The position numbers were made by a program, and so were the translations under genes. The notes under the pieces were generated by a model that was given only the letters and a program-made list of their open reading frames with translations, was not told the DNA's origin and ran no database searches. Shown in pieces: positions 14,332 through 22,521 of a stretch of 48,095 bases of DNA. Source of the DNA: RGIG8785 sp045655245 (GTDB taxonomy: Bacteria > Bacillota > Clostridia > RGIG8785); the NCBI GenBank assembly GCA_045655245.1, contig JAZOOX010000033.1, forward strand, positions 1 to 48,095, in the 5' to 3' direction. Position 1 is the first letter of the stretch, and each line of letters opens with the position of its first letter.

Positions 14332-16177
14332 ATTTGCCCCAATCAAACAGATGGTAGTACTGCAGGATGCGATACTCCTTTAACAGTTGTTCGGTTTCGG
14401 CATCCGTTTCGTGGGTCATCACTCCGTCACAGATGTAATAGGTGGGGGAAATGACCTGTACCTTCTCCCGCAGTTCCTGCAGGAATGCGAAGTAGGGAGG
14501 GAGGGGCACCTGCAGTTGTTCCAGCACCAAGGTGGACAGGAAATTGGCGGAAATCGTAGGCCCGACCCCTGTGCGGTTGATGGGCGATGCTTTTCTTGCG
14601 GCGCGGTTTTGCCAGATCAGGTAGGGGGTCTGGTAACGCCTGAGCATTCCCGCTTTGGTTTCGGGGTTCATATCGTAACCCAGGGCGCGCAATCCTTCAA
14701 AATCCGCATCAAAGTAGGGAAGGTGGTCTCCGAAAAAGACCAGTACCGTTGGCTCGTCAACCGAGTTTAAGTAGTTGGTCAGGCGCAACAGCATACGGTC
14801 GGCATCGTTTAAGCCTTCCATATAGTTGTCCATGACAGCATACAGTTCATCCGACACCCCTTCGGGGCGGACCAGCCAAGGCTCCCGCCCGACGATCTCA
14901 TCGGCGTAGGGCCCGTGGTTTTGGATGGTGACCGTAAAATTGAAGTACCCGTCCTTTTGGGGGTTGTTCAGATACGCTTCGTAATGGTCGATAATCAGGT
15001 CGGTGGTGACCCGATCGCTGACGTAGTAATGCACCTGCTCCACATCATCGGGCAGATCGTCCTTGGTGGTGAACCGTTCAAACCCCAAACAGGGATAGAC
15101 GTTCTGTCGGTTATAAAACCAGGGATGCCCCGGGTGGATGGCATCACAGGTATACTCCGACTGACGGAAAAGCATGGGTAATCCGTAGGTTTTACGTTTG
15201 AGGTAACTGGTGTAGACGGTGGGCATCGCCGTGCTGACCATCGCCGTATTGATGCCGGTTAAAAACTCCGACTCGGTAGCGGCGGTCCCGCCCGCAAACC
15301 CGGGCACCACGATTTTTCCGTGGTAGGACTGGGACAGAATCCTTTTATAGCCTGTCAGCGGGTCCCGTCCGGGCAAGAACTTTAGGTTTTCGGCTTCCGA
15401 AATGTCAAAGAACGCCTCGCTCATAATGGCAATGACATTGGGCGTTTTTGTGGGGTCGACCACGCCAGCCGTTTCATAGCGGGAGAGGATCTTCCGTGCC
15501 GCTTCGGGGGAATACCCTTCGGGCTTGGCATAGTGGACGGCAGAAATATCGGTCAAAAAGGTGAACAAAAACCCTTTGCCCGAGGATGCGCTGACCCCGT
15601 TGAAGGACTCGCCCCACGCACTTACACGGTCATAAACCGTTTTGTCCTTGTAGCAAAGGGACAAGGGGCAGAGCAGAATAAGACAAAGGGCGGCGCAAAC
15701 CAAACGCCCTTTCCAGCCGATTTTTGCGGGACGGAAAAACCGGGCGGCGCAAATAACGGTCGCCAGTACCAAGAGAATGCCCAATATCACCCAGATATCA
15801 GGGGCGAGGGAATAGCCTTCGGTGATCTTTTTTGCTTCGGCAGCCAACGCCAGGTCGTTTGGTGTAAAAGGCTCCTGACGGTACATGATCTTGTAATGGT
15901 TGGTATACAGTGCCGCAACGAAGGGCAGGGCGGTGATCAATGCGCTGACCCACAACCGACGGGTCAAGAAAAAGACGGTGCCCGTCACCAACAGCAGGGG
16001 TAACAGGTTTAAAAGAAAAACCATGGGATAGACAAACTGCATAAAGGGTCGGGCGTCTTTGGGGCCGCTTTGGAACAGGCATTGGGTTATCATAAGCAGG
16101 ACAGCAACACCGAAAACCGCCAAGGGCGCTGTTTTCAGCGTAAGGGCATATCCTTGTTTTTTGTCGGGTGTATTCAT
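14330..16177 (-). CDS. LTA-synthase-family phosphoglycerol transferase / sulfatase-fold protein
   Basis: 615 aa; the ATG at 16177 sits 6 nt after AGGAGG (a GTG immediately before it is possible). The N-terminal ~200 residues hold five hydrophobic helices, with one cytoplasmic/extracellular loop carrying PFTPNDLALAAEAKKI. The C-terminal extracellular half is an alkaline-phosphatase-like domain: metal ligand in IAIMSEAFFD, the nucleophile threonine in GGTAATESEFLTG, and a late metal site FFGDHLPYFDADF. Family members (LtaS and relatives) move glycerol-phosphate from phosphatidylglycerol to a lipid or sugar acceptor outside the membrane. The neighbouring wall-precursor genes support an envelope role. 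The exact acceptor is not predictable. Confidence 0.87.
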   Translation of the reverse strand: MNTPDKKQGYALTLKTAPLAVFGVAVLLMITQCLFQSGPKDARPFMQFVYPMVFLLNLLPLLLVTGTVFFLTRRLWVSALITALPFVAALYTNHYKIMYRQEPFTPNDLALAAEAKKITEGYSLAPDIWVILGILLVLATVICAARFFRPAKIGWKGRLVCAALCLILLCPLSLCYKDKTVYDRVSAWGESFNGVSASSGKGFLFTFLTDISAVHYAKPEGYSPEAARKILSRYETAGVVDPTKTPNVIAIMSEAFFDISEAENLKFLPGRDPLTGYKRILSQSYHGKIVVPGFAGGTAATESEFLTGINTAMVSTAMPTVYTSYLKRKTYGLPMLFRQSEYTCDAIHPGHPWFYNRQNVYPCLGFERFTTKDDLPDDVEQVHYYVSDRVTTDLIIDHYEAYLNNPQKDGYFNFTVTIQNHGPYADEIVGREPWLVRPEGVSDELYAVMDNYMEGLNDADRMLLRLTNYLNSVDEPTVLVFFGDHLPYFDADFEGLRALGYDMNPETKAGMLRRYQTPYLIWQNRAARKASPINRTGVGPTISANFLSTLVLEQLQVPLPPYFAFLQELREKVQVISPTYYICDGVMTHETDAETEQLLKEYRILQYYHLFDWGK

Positions 16178-16208
16178 CACAGTCCTCCTGATGAAAAAGT
16201 CGCTTCCT

Positions 16209-16276
16209 ATTATACTACCTTTTTAGGTTGCCGTCAATACCCGACGGTTGACGGGTGGGGCAAAATCTGTTATGAT
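16209..16276. promoter_or_regulatory. Mirror-image divergent promoters
   Basis: Minus strand: TTGACG (CGTCAA at 16232-16237) and TATAAT (ATTATA at 16209-16214), spacer 17, for the LTA-synthase-like gene. Plus strand: TTGACG 16248-16253 and TATGAT 16271-16276, spacer 17, for the DUF4153 gene. CCGTCAA 16231-16237 and TTGACGG 16248-16254 form an inverted repeat, so the two -35 boxes are 10 bp apart and symmetrical; the two promoters may compete or share a regulator. Confidence 0.78.
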
Positions 16277-16298
16277 GTTTTCGAAAGGATGTGGTAAG

Positions 16299-17936
16299 AT
16301 GTTTTCGAAATTGAAAGATGCCTTCCGCCGATTTCCCGCCAGATTTTCGGGAACCCTAAAGCGGTTCTCGGGAACGGTCTCGCTCCTGCTGATACTGTAC
16401 GCCTTGCTGGAATTTTCTGCCTATGCCCGTGCAGACATTGACGGAGCACTCTTGTGGCTGTTATCGCTGGGCGCCGTTGCTCTTTTGGCGGCAGACATTG
16501 CCTTTTTGACACGTCCTTTAACAGGGTGGGGGCAATGGGGAATCAAACTCCTGTTGTTGGTCCTTTTGGGCTTGACCTATCCCACGCTGCTACAATATGA
16601 ACTTCGTCCCGTCTTTTTGTTGGGTGCAACGATGGCGCTGTTTGGCATTGCCGTCTGTTTTGCCTACCGGAAAAACGCCGCCGAGTTGTTGGGTGTACTG
16701 ATTGTTCGTGCCGCCACTGCTTTGCTTTTTGCCTTGGTGCTATTCGGCGGTTTGGCATTGATTCTGGCAGGCACCGATCTATTGCTCTTTTCGGTGTCCA
16801 ACAAAGCCTTTGGCGAGATTACGCGGATTAGTTTCGTCCTCTTTGCGCCCCTGATGTTTTTGTACGGAATCCCCTTGCCTCGGGAAGAAAAGACCCTGTT
16901 AAAGGGGTACCGCCAGTTATTGCGGGTGGTAATTCTACCCTTGCTGGCGGTCTTTATGCTGGTCCTTTATTGCTACTACATCAAACTGGCAGTCACCGCC
17001 ACCTTGCCCATCGGGGAGTTGGGCGGTGTGTCCTTGATTTTCCTCTGTCTCACCCTACCTATGGTGATTTTGGCAAAACCTTTTTGCGAAAACGGATTCG
17101 CCAAGTTGCGAACCGCGCTGCTTTACGGCACCTTGCCCGTGTTCGGGGCGCTCTTCTTTACCGCCTTCCGACAGATTTCGGCTTACGGCGTTTCGATTAC
17201 CCGCTATCTGGTTGCGGTAGGCGGCATTGCGCTGCTGGTCTGCGCCCTTTTACTGGTCATTAAAAAGGGGAAGCATCTGACCGCCGTTTTTGCCGTGCTT
17301 TTTGCAACCGCGCTGATTTGTACTTACGGTCCTCAAAGTTGCTATACCATGACCCGAAACAGCCAGCATACCCGTCTGGTTGCGCTGCTGGAGCAGGAGC
17401 AGATGCTCTTGCAAGGCGTGGTCTGCCCCAACCCTGATGCCAAAGCAAAGAAGGAGATCTTAGACCTTATCGATTATTGCCGTCGGGAGGATCTGGATCT
17501 GCCCGATTGCTTCCCCGTCCCCTATCGGTATGACGATGCAGAGGAATTGTTGGGCTTCGGTTGGGATGCCGTACACACCGAAGCCGGTGTCACCTGGTAT
17601 AACTACCCCGCAGAAACTCCGGTGGATTTGGGAGACGGTAGCTACCTGCTGAACGGGCGAGGGAACTATGCCTTTGACACGCCCCGCGGCAAATTGAAGG
17701 TGTATATGACCGACCGCCTGACCGTTTTTTGTGATGACGTTCTCCTGTATGATAGTTCCCGTGAGGAGCTTTTAAAAGCCGTCTATGCAAAAGTTTCCGA
17801 ATCTGACGAAGGCGAATCCTACGTCTACCGCTTCGAAACCGATGCGCTGTCGGGTGTGGTTCCCTTTGAATATGTTTCCGACCCCGACCCCGAAATCTAC
17901 GGAGACTGGCATTTGCTGTTGCTGACAATCAAATAA
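16299..17936 (+). CDS. DUF4153 membrane protein
   Basis: 545 aa from ATG 16299 (AAAGGAT 8 nt upstream). An in-frame reading from 16248 cannot be used because it starts in the promoter. A 13-bp direct repeat (GATGTTTTCGAAA at 16274 and 16298) duplicates the MFSK start region in frame. The first ~350 residues contain about ten hydrophobic helices in the pattern of DUF4153 proteins (VRAATALLFALVLFGGLALI, LYGIPLPREEKTLLKGYRQL, RVVILPLLAVFMLVLYCYYI). The C-terminal ~190 residues are soluble and acidic, with a strand-rich part (GDGSYLLNGRGNYAFDTPRG). Biochemical role unknown; divergent arrangement with an LTA-synthase-like gene hints at envelope function. Ends at a strong terminator. Confidence 0.8.
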   Translation: MFSKLKDAFRRFPARFSGTLKRFSGTVSLLLILYALLEFSAYARADIDGALLWLLSLGAVALLAADIAFLTRPLTGWGQWGIKLLLLVLLGLTYPTLLQYELRPVFLLGATMALFGIAVCFAYRKNAAELLGVLIVRAATALLFALVLFGGLALILAGTDLLLFSVSNKAFGEITRISFVLFAPLMFLYGIPLPREEKTLLKGYRQLLRVVILPLLAVFMLVLYCYYIKLAVTATLPIGELGGVSLIFLCLTLPMVILAKPFCENGFAKLRTALLYGTLPVFGALFFTAFRQISAYGVSITRYLVAVGGIALLVCALLLVIKKGKHLTAVFAVLFATALICTYGPQSCYTMTRNSQHTRLVALLEQEQMLLQGVVCPNPDAKAKKEILDLIDYCRREDLDLPDCFPVPYRYDDAEELLGFGWDAVHTEAGVTWYNYPAETPVDLGDGSYLLNGRGNYAFDTPRGKLKVYMTDRLTVFCDDVLLYDSSREELLKAVYAKVSESDEGESYVYRFETDALSGVVPFEYVSDPDPEIYGDWHLLLLTIK

Positions 17937-17941
17937 CCCCG

Positions 17942-17971
17942 GTTGCCGCCGAAAAAGCGGCAACTTTTTTT
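17942..17971 (+). terminator. Terminator after the DUF4153 gene
   Basis: GTTGCCGC 17942-17949 pairs perfectly with GCGGCAAC 17957-17964, 7-nt loop, then a run of T. Confidence 0.88.
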
Positions 17972-17981
17972 GTAAAAGCAC

Positions 17982-18010
17982 TTGACTTTAGCGAACTAAA
18001 GTGGTAATAT
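17982..18010 (+). promoter_or_regulatory. Promoter with palindromic operator for the amino-acid transporter
   Basis: TTGACT 17982-17987 and TAATAT 18005-18010, spacer 17. ACTTTAG 17986-17992 and CTAAAGT 17997-18003 form a perfect inverted repeat with 4 bp between, filling the whole gap between -35 and -10. This is a classic repressor position. The regulator is not identified. Confidence 0.72.
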
Positions 18011-18044
18011 GATGATACACTAATACAAAGGAGATTGAATTGTT

Positions 18045-18797
18045 ATGAAAAGAATGATTGCTTTGATGCTGGTTTTGGTACTGGCAGTTGGGATGCTGGC
18101 CGCTTGCGGTGACAAGGGCGCAGAGGATAAACTGGTGATTGGTTATACCATTTACGAGCCGATGAATTACATGGCCGACGGCAAACTCACCGGTTTTGAC
18201 ACCGAGTTTGCTGAAGCAGTTTGCGCGAAACTGGGCGTTACTCCCGAGTTTGTTGAAATCAACTGGGATACCAAGTTTGTTACCCTGGATTCCAACAAGA
18301 TCGACTGTATTTGGAACGGTATGACCATTTCGGACGAAGTAAAGAAGAACTGTGATGTTTCCAAGGCATATGTTAAGAATGCACAGGTTGTTGTGATGAA
18401 GGAAGACGCCATTGCAAACTATGCCGATATTGATAGTTTAAAGGGTTTGAAGTTTGCCGCTGAAGCAGGTTCTGCCGGTGAAGCCGCAATCAAGGACAAC
18501 GGCTTGGATGCAAACTATGCGCCTGTTGCCGCACAGACCGATGCGCTGTTGGCAGTCATCGGCGGTCAGGCTGACGCTTGTGTTATCGATATCACCATGG
18601 CAAAGACCATGACTGCTGACGGCACCGCCTACGACGCACTGTCTTACTCTTTGGAACTGACCTCCGAAGAATACGGCATCGGCTTCCGCAAGGGTGACGA
18701 ACTGACCGCTAAAGTCAACACCATTATCGACGAACTGGTTGCCGACGGCACGCTGCCTGCTCTGGCCGAAAAGTACGAATTGAACCTGGCTCTGTAA
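18045..18797 (+). CDS. Amino-acid ABC transporter, substrate-binding lipoprotein
   Basis: 250 aa. Signal peptide with lipobox: MKRMIALMLVLVLAVGMLAAC, cleaved before Cys21. The mature part is a type II periplasmic-binding fold of the polar-amino-acid family (SBP_bac_3): GFDTEFAEAVCAKLGVTPEF, the WDTKFVTLDSNKIDCIWNGM segment, and YGIGFRKGDELTAKVN. It captures the amino acid outside the membrane and hands it to the permease encoded next. A strong terminator hairpin right after the gene probably lets the binding protein be made in excess of the membrane parts. Specificity (for example cystine, glutamine or arginine) cannot be told from sequence alone. Confidence 0.93.
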   Translation: MKRMIALMLVLVLAVGMLAACGDKGAEDKLVIGYTIYEPMNYMADGKLTGFDTEFAEAVCAKLGVTPEFVEINWDTKFVTLDSNKIDCIWNGMTISDEVKKNCDVSKAYVKNAQVVVMKEDAIANYADIDSLKGLKFAAEAGSAGEAAIKDNGLDANYAPVAAQTDALLAVIGGQADACVIDITMAKTMTADGTAYDALSYSLELTSEEYGIGFRKGDELTAKVNTIIDELVADGTLPALAEKYELNLAL

Positions 18798-18818
18798 GCT
18801 GATTCAACAACAGAATAC

Positions 18819-18850
18819 AAAAGAGGCAGATTGCGGTCTGCCTCTTTTTT
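18819..18850 (+). terminator. Hairpin attenuating transcription after the binding-protein gene
   Basis: AAAAGAGGCAGA 18819-18830 pairs with TCTGCCTCTTTT 18837-18848 with a 6-nt loop, followed by T. It lies between the binding protein and its permease, so the permease and ATPase depend on read-through. Confidence 0.85.
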
Positions 18851-18861
18851 AAGGAAACGAT

Positions 18862-19509
18862 ATGTCTATTTTTATTACTGTTACTTTGAGCCTTTTGCAA
18901 GGACTCGCTACCACATTTAAAATTTTTGCCCTGACCTTACTCATGGCGTTGCCCTTGGGGCTGATTATCTCCTTCGGGTCGATGAGCAAGATCAAGGTCA
19001 TTAAGTGGCCGATCAAGACGCTGATTTGGGTTATCCGCGGTACACCGCTGATGCTGCAGTTAATCGTCTTTGGGTTTGGTCCCGGACTGTTGGGCATCGA
19101 CGGAATGGACACCTTTGTCGCCGTAATGATCGCATTTGTCTTAAACTATGCCTGCTATTTCTCGGAAATCTTCCGCGGCGGCATCGAGGGCATCTCTAAA
19201 GGTCAGTACGAAGCAGGAAAGGTGCTGGGTTTAACCAAGACCCAGGTGTTCTTTAAAATCGTTTTGATGCAGGTGGTCAAGCGGATTATCCCGCCCATGA
19301 GCAACGAGTTTTTGACCCTGGTCAAGGACACCTCCCTTGCCAACACCATCATGATTTACGAGATTACCTGGAACGCAAAACGGTTTATGAACAGCGAGCA
19401 TATTTTGTGGCCGCTCTTCTATTCGGGCGTGTTCTATCTGGCGTTTTGCGGCATCCTGACCCTGATTTTCGGGTATGTGGAAAAGAAGTTGAGTTATTAC
19501 AAGGGGTAA
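18862..19509 (+). CDS. Amino-acid ABC transporter permease
   Basis: 215 aa with about five transmembrane helices. It shows the family N-terminus GLATTFKIFALTLLMALPLG, RGTPLMLQLIVFGFGPGLLG (the R-G-T-P-L motif of His/Glu/Gln/Arg permeases) and the cytoplasmic EAA loop EAGKVLGLTKTQVFFKIVLM that docks on the ATPase. One permease gene is present, so the channel would be a homodimer. The ribosome site AAGGAAA lies directly behind the terminator hairpin. The ATPase gene begins 5 nt after its stop. Confidence 0.93.
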   Translation: MSIFITVTLSLLQGLATTFKIFALTLLMALPLGLIISFGSMSKIKVIKWPIKTLIWVIRGTPLMLQLIVFGFGPGLLGIDGMDTFVAVMIAFVLNYACYFSEIFRGGIEGISKGQYEAGKVLGLTKTQVFFKIVLMQVVKRIIPPMSNEFLTLVKDTSLANTIMIYEITWNAKRFMNSEHILWPLFYSGVFYLAFCGILTLIFGYVEKKLSYYKG

Positions 19510-19513
19510 GCCA

Positions 19514-20293
19514 ATGAAAATTCTTGAAGTCAAAGACCTGCGGAAAAGCTTTAACAAGACCCAGGTATTAAAAGGCATCGACTTTGCTATGGAAAAAGGC
19601 GAGGTCATTGCCGTTATCGGTTCCAGCGGCAGCGGGAAAACCACCCTGCTCCGTTGCATCAACTTTTTAGAGACGGCGGATTCGGGACAAGTCTTTGTCG
19701 AAGGCAACTGCATCTTCGACGGTGCTTCTACCAAAAAACTTACCGCCGCCGAGGAACGCCAAAACCAGCTGAATTTCGGTCTGGTGTTCCAAAACTTTAA
19801 CCTGTTCCCCCAGTACACCGCATTGGAAAACGTGACCCTTGCCCCCAAGCTGTTGGCAAAGGAACGGGCGGACTATAAGGAAAACAAAAAACAGATCCTC
19901 GCCGAGATCGAGGAGACCGCCAAGTCGTTATTAGACCGTGTAGGCCTGTCCGAGAAACTGCACAACTACCCTTGCGAACTGTCGGGCGGTCAGCAACAGC
20001 GGGTGTCCATCGCACGGGCACTGGCATTGAACCCCAAGGTACTCTTTTTTGACGAGCCTACCTCTGCATTAGACCCCGAACTGACGGGAGAGATTCTCCA
20101 CGTTATCCGCGACCTGGCATCGAAGGATGTGACCATGGTCATCGTCACTCACGAAATCGACTTCGCCCGCAACGTTGCCGACCGCATCATCTTTATGGCG
20201 GATGGCGTGGTGGTGGAAGAAGGGTCTCCCGAACAGGTCATCGACAATCCGCAAAATGAACGCACCAGAGCGTTTTTAAAGCGTTTGGAATAG
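19514..20293 (+). CDS. Amino-acid ABC transporter, ATP-binding protein
   Basis: 259 aa. Walker A GSSGSGKTTLLRCINFLE, Q-loop FGLVFQNFNLFP, signature LSGGQQQRVSIARALA, Walker B VLFFDEPTSALDPE and the switch histidine in IVTHEID are all in place. The closing RTRAFLKRLE is typical of polar-amino-acid transporter ATPases (GlnQ type). An insertion of ~20 residues after the Q-loop region (KERADYKENKKQILAEIEET) is longer than in GlnQ. With the two preceding genes it forms a complete importer. Confidence 0.95.
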   Translation: MKILEVKDLRKSFNKTQVLKGIDFAMEKGEVIAVIGSSGSGKTTLLRCINFLETADSGQVFVEGNCIFDGASTKKLTAAEERQNQLNFGLVFQNFNLFPQYTALENVTLAPKLLAKERADYKENKKQILAEIEETAKSLLDRVGLSEKLHNYPCELSGGQQQRVSIARALALNPKVLFFDEPTSALDPELTGEILHVIRDLASKDVTMVIVTHEIDFARNVADRIIFMADGVVVEEGSPEQVIDNPQNERTRAFLKRLE

Positions 20294-20305
20294 GAGGGTG
20301 ATGGT

Positions 20306-20596
20306 ATGACGAAAAAGAACGCATACGAACAAGAAGACCTTTTTGAGGCAATTTTAGCCCTCCAAAACAAAGAGGAGTGCCAACGGTTTTTCGAGGACCT
20401 TTGCACCATCTCTGAAATGTCGGCAATGGCACAGCGCTTGGAGGTAGCAAAACTCCTGCGGGAAAAGAAAACCTTCCAGGAAGTGGTTGCCAAAACAGGG
20501 GCATCGACCACTACCATCTCCCGCGTCAACCGATGCTTACAATATGGCTCGGAGGGATACCGATTGGTGTTGGACCGCATCGAAGAAAAAGCATAA
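20306..20596 (+). CDS. YerC/YecD-type TrpR-like regulator
   Basis: 96 aa. Matches the small TrpR-superfamily regulators called YerC/YecD: an N-terminal helical part (QEDLFEAILALQNKEECQRF), CTISEMSAMAQRLEVAKLL, and a helix-turn-helix VVAKTGASTTTISRVNRCLQYGSEGY (shown here as its features; the recognition helix is around TTTISRVNR). Family knowledge gives DNA binding but no firm ligand. It ends the transporter operon, 12 nt after the ATPase stop with a GGAGG site, so it may sense an amino acid and control uptake, possibly through the ACTTTAG palindrome at 17986-18003. Confidence 0.85.
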   Translation: MTKKNAYEQEDLFEAILALQNKEECQRFFEDLCTISEMSAMAQRLEVAKLLREKKTFQEVVAKTGASTTTISRVNRCLQYGSEGYRLVLDRIEEKA

Positions 20597-20598
20597 TA

Positions 20599-20633
20599 AA
20601 AAGGTTGAGCAAGTGCTCAACCTTTTCTTTTTT
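20599..20633 (+). terminator. Terminator of the amino-acid transporter operon
   Basis: AAAAGGTTGAGCA 20599-20611 pairs with TGCTCAACCTTTT 20614-20626, 13 bp, followed by CTTTTTTT. Confidence 0.9.
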
Positions 20634-20639
20634 TAGAGT

Positions 20640-21044
20640 AAAGAGAACCTTTTTACGGAGGTGTTTTGAACGGTGGATGAGAAGGAGAAAACCTTGATTT
20701 AATGCGGTTATTTGTGTAAAGGTGAAAGCCTTTATAAGTGGAAAAAGGTCGAATTTTGCGGTGGATTTTGTGGATTGTTTCAAAAGTTATCCACAAAGAA
20801 GGGGGATTTATCCACAGTTTTGAAACCTTGTCGAAAAAAGTGTGAAAAGCGTCTTTTAAATCACAAAGTTTTCCTTTACCGAACATTCGTCCGAAATGCT
20901 GAACCTCTACAGTATCAAGGGTTTGCGGGTTTTTGTTGAAAATAAAAAAACAGTTGTTTGATTAAAACTTCCATTTTGCGAGAATGGAAGTTTTTTACTT
21001 CCAAAAATTTTAGCAAACTCGAGTTATCCACAAAAAAGCCTGTT
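20640..21044. other. Non-coding stretch with a DnaA-box cluster
   Basis: About 400 bp between the convergent YerC-like and tsaD genes with no credible ORF. It contains three perfect DnaA boxes TTATCCACA at 20787-20795, 20808-20816 and 21024-21032, the first two 21 bp apart (two helical turns). A near-match TTGTCCACA lies at 21067-21075 inside the end of tsaD. A degenerate reverse box at 20769-20777 makes an inverted repeat with the first box (TTGTGGAT / ATCCACAA). A 0A-box core (TTGTCGAA at 20828) also occurs. It could be a DnaA-titration site or a secondary origin-like element. Gene order gives no support for oriC: dnaA, dnaN and rpmH are absent. Confidence 0.65.
20964..20996. terminator. 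Terminator hairpin downstream of tsaD
   Basis: AAAACTTCCATT 20964-20975 pairs with AATGGAAGTTTT 20983-20994 with a 7-nt loop; a T run follows on the plus strand and a shorter one on the minus strand. It lies 49 nt past the tsaD stop, but its better direction is plus, hinting at a plus-strand transcript across the DnaA-box region. Confidence 0.75.
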
Positions 21045-22085
21045 TTAAGCCATTTTTGTGGGGTAGTTGTCCACAGACTCCGAAATGTCGAATTGTGCCG
21101 TTGCATTTAGGGTCAACGGAGCAGTGATTCCTTTTTCAAAAAGGTAGTAGGCGGAAGCGCCCACCATTGCGGCGTTATCGGTACAAAGGAGGAGGGGTGG
21201 ACAGAAAAATCGACGGTTTGTTTGCTGACAAAGTTGTTCCATCCCGTTTCGCAAACAAGAGTTCGCCGCAACACCACCTGCCAGAACAAGTGTACGGGCG
21301 CCCACCTTGTCGCAGGCTTTTTTGCAGTTTTCAACCAAAATATCCACCACCGACTGTTGAAAAGAAGCACAAACGTCGGGGACGTTGGGGCGTTCGCCCT
21401 TTTGGTCTAACTGGTGGAGATAGTTAATGACCGCGGTCTTGACCCCGCTGAAGCTAAAGTCCAGGCTGTTTTCCAAATGGACACGGGGGAAGGGGATGGC
21501 GTCGGGGTTGCCTTTTTTGGCTTCCCGATCGATTAAGGGACCGCCGGGATAACCCAGACCTAAGACCCGCGCCACCTTGTCAAAGGCTTCTCCTGCGGCG
21601 TCGTCCCGGGTCTGACCCAAAACTTCGAACTCGGTATAGTCTTTGACGTGGACGATATGGCTATGCCCGCCCGATGCGACCATTGCCACGAAGGGGGGCG
21701 TTAAGTCGGGGTGGGCGATGTAGTTAGCGGCGATATGAGCGTGGATGTGGTGGACGGGAATCAAGGGCTTTTTTGCGGCGTAGCTTAAGCCTTTGGCGTA
21801 AGAGACCCCCACCAGTAACGCGCCGATCAGCCCCGGTGCGGCGGTGACGGCAACGGCGTCTACGTCCGAAAGGGTCATTTCGGCTTTTTCCAGTGCTTCG
21901 TCTACCACGGCAGAAATGGCTTCGATATGTTTGCGGGAAGCGATTTCGGGAACGACCCCGCCGTATTGTTGATGGATTTCGATCTGGGACGAGATGATAT
22001 TGGAACGCACCTCCCGACCGTCGACAACGACGGCGGCGGCAGTCTCGTCACAAGAGGATTCGATGGCTAAAATTTTGGTTGACAT
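21045..22085 (-). CDS. tsaD: TsaD, tRNA threonylcarbamoyladenosine transferase
   Basis: 346 aa. N-terminal ILAIESSCDETAAAVV, the iron-binding HIHAH motif in VHHIHAHIAANYI, ASGGHSHIV, LGLGYPGGPLIDREA, NSLDFSFSGVKTAV, LAGGVAANSCLR and CTDNAAMVG define the Kae1/TsaD/Gcp family. It is the catalytic subunit that joins threonylcarbamoyl to A37 of tRNA, working with TsaB and TsaE. It is the last gene of a minus-strand operon tsaC-ywlE-rimI-tsaD, 4 nt after rimI. Two non-specific stop-end features: the C-terminus (DNYPTKMA) runs into DnaA-box-like DNA. Confidence 0.96.
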   Translation of the reverse strand: MSTKILAIESSCDETAAAVVVDGREVRSNIISSQIEIHQQYGGVVPEIASRKHIEAISAVVDEALEKAEMTLSDVDAVAVTAAPGLIGALLVGVSYAKGLSYAAKKPLIPVHHIHAHIAANYIAHPDLTPPFVAMVASGGHSHIVHVKDYTEFEVLGQTRDDAAGEAFDKVARVLGLGYPGGPLIDREAKKGNPDAIPFPRVHLENSLDFSFSGVKTAVINYLHQLDQKGERPNVPDVCASFQQSVVDILVENCKKACDKVGARTLVLAGGVAANSCLRNGMEQLCQQTNRRFFCPPLLLCTDNAAMVGASAYYLFEKGITAPLTLNATAQFDISESVDNYPTKMA

Positions 22086-22089
22086 AACA

Positions 22090-22521
22090 TCATTCCTTAA
22101 TCATAATCAGGGCGTCTTCGTCGCCGTAGTAGTTTTTTCGCTCGCCTGCCACCGAAAACCCCCGACTTTGATAAAGGGCTTGGGCGGGGAGGTTACTGCG
22201 GCGGACTTCTAAGGTATAAAAGGTCGCGCCTTCCTTTAAGGTTTCTTCGATCAGATGGACAAGCAGCGCACGTCCGACGCCTTTTTTGCGGTAGTCACTG
22301 TGGACGGCAATATTGGCAATATGCACTTCGTCCACAATCAGGGAAGCCCCTGCATAGCCTACGATGCACCCGTCTGCTTCTGCCACGAAATAGCGGGCGG
22401 TAGCCGATTCCAGGTCGCCCAGGAACAGTTCTTTGCTCCAAGGCTTTTCAAAGGCGTTTTCTTCCACTTTCAAAACGGCAGGAAGGTCTTTTATTTGAAA
22501 GGGTCGGATGGTCAGTTCCAT
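22090..22521 (-). CDS. rimI: RimI, ribosomal protein S18-type N-acetyltransferase
   Basis: 143 aa GNAT protein: FEKPWSKELF near the N-terminus, VHIANIAVHSDYRKKGVGRALL (acetyl-CoA pyrophosphate loop, RxxGxG/A) and LEVRRSNLPAQALYQSRGF are the RimI signatures. It acetylates N-terminal alpha-amines, classically of ribosomal protein S18, although its relatives in Firmicutes may have broader targets. It overlaps the upstream phosphatase gene by 10 nt and precedes tsaD by 4 nt, the usual tight linkage of rimI with t6A genes. Confidence 0.9.
   Translation of the reverse strand: MELTIRPFQIKDLPAVLKVEENAFEKPWSKELFLGDLESATARYFVAEADGCIVGYAGASLIVDEVHIANIAVHSDYRKKGVGRALLVHLIEETLKEGATFYTLEVRRSNLPAQALYQSRGFSVAGERKNYYGDEDALIMIKE

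Noticed and set aside
20712..20939. 75-codon plus-strand ORF over the DnaA boxes
   Set aside because: No ribosome site, low-complexity lysine/cysteine-rich translation and overlap with inverted repeats.
20640..21080. The DnaA-box cluster as the chromosomal origin oriC
   Set aside because: No dnaA, dnaN, rpmH or other origin-linked genes nearby; genes on both sides point toward the cluster rather than away from it. Kept as a DnaA-binding cluster only.
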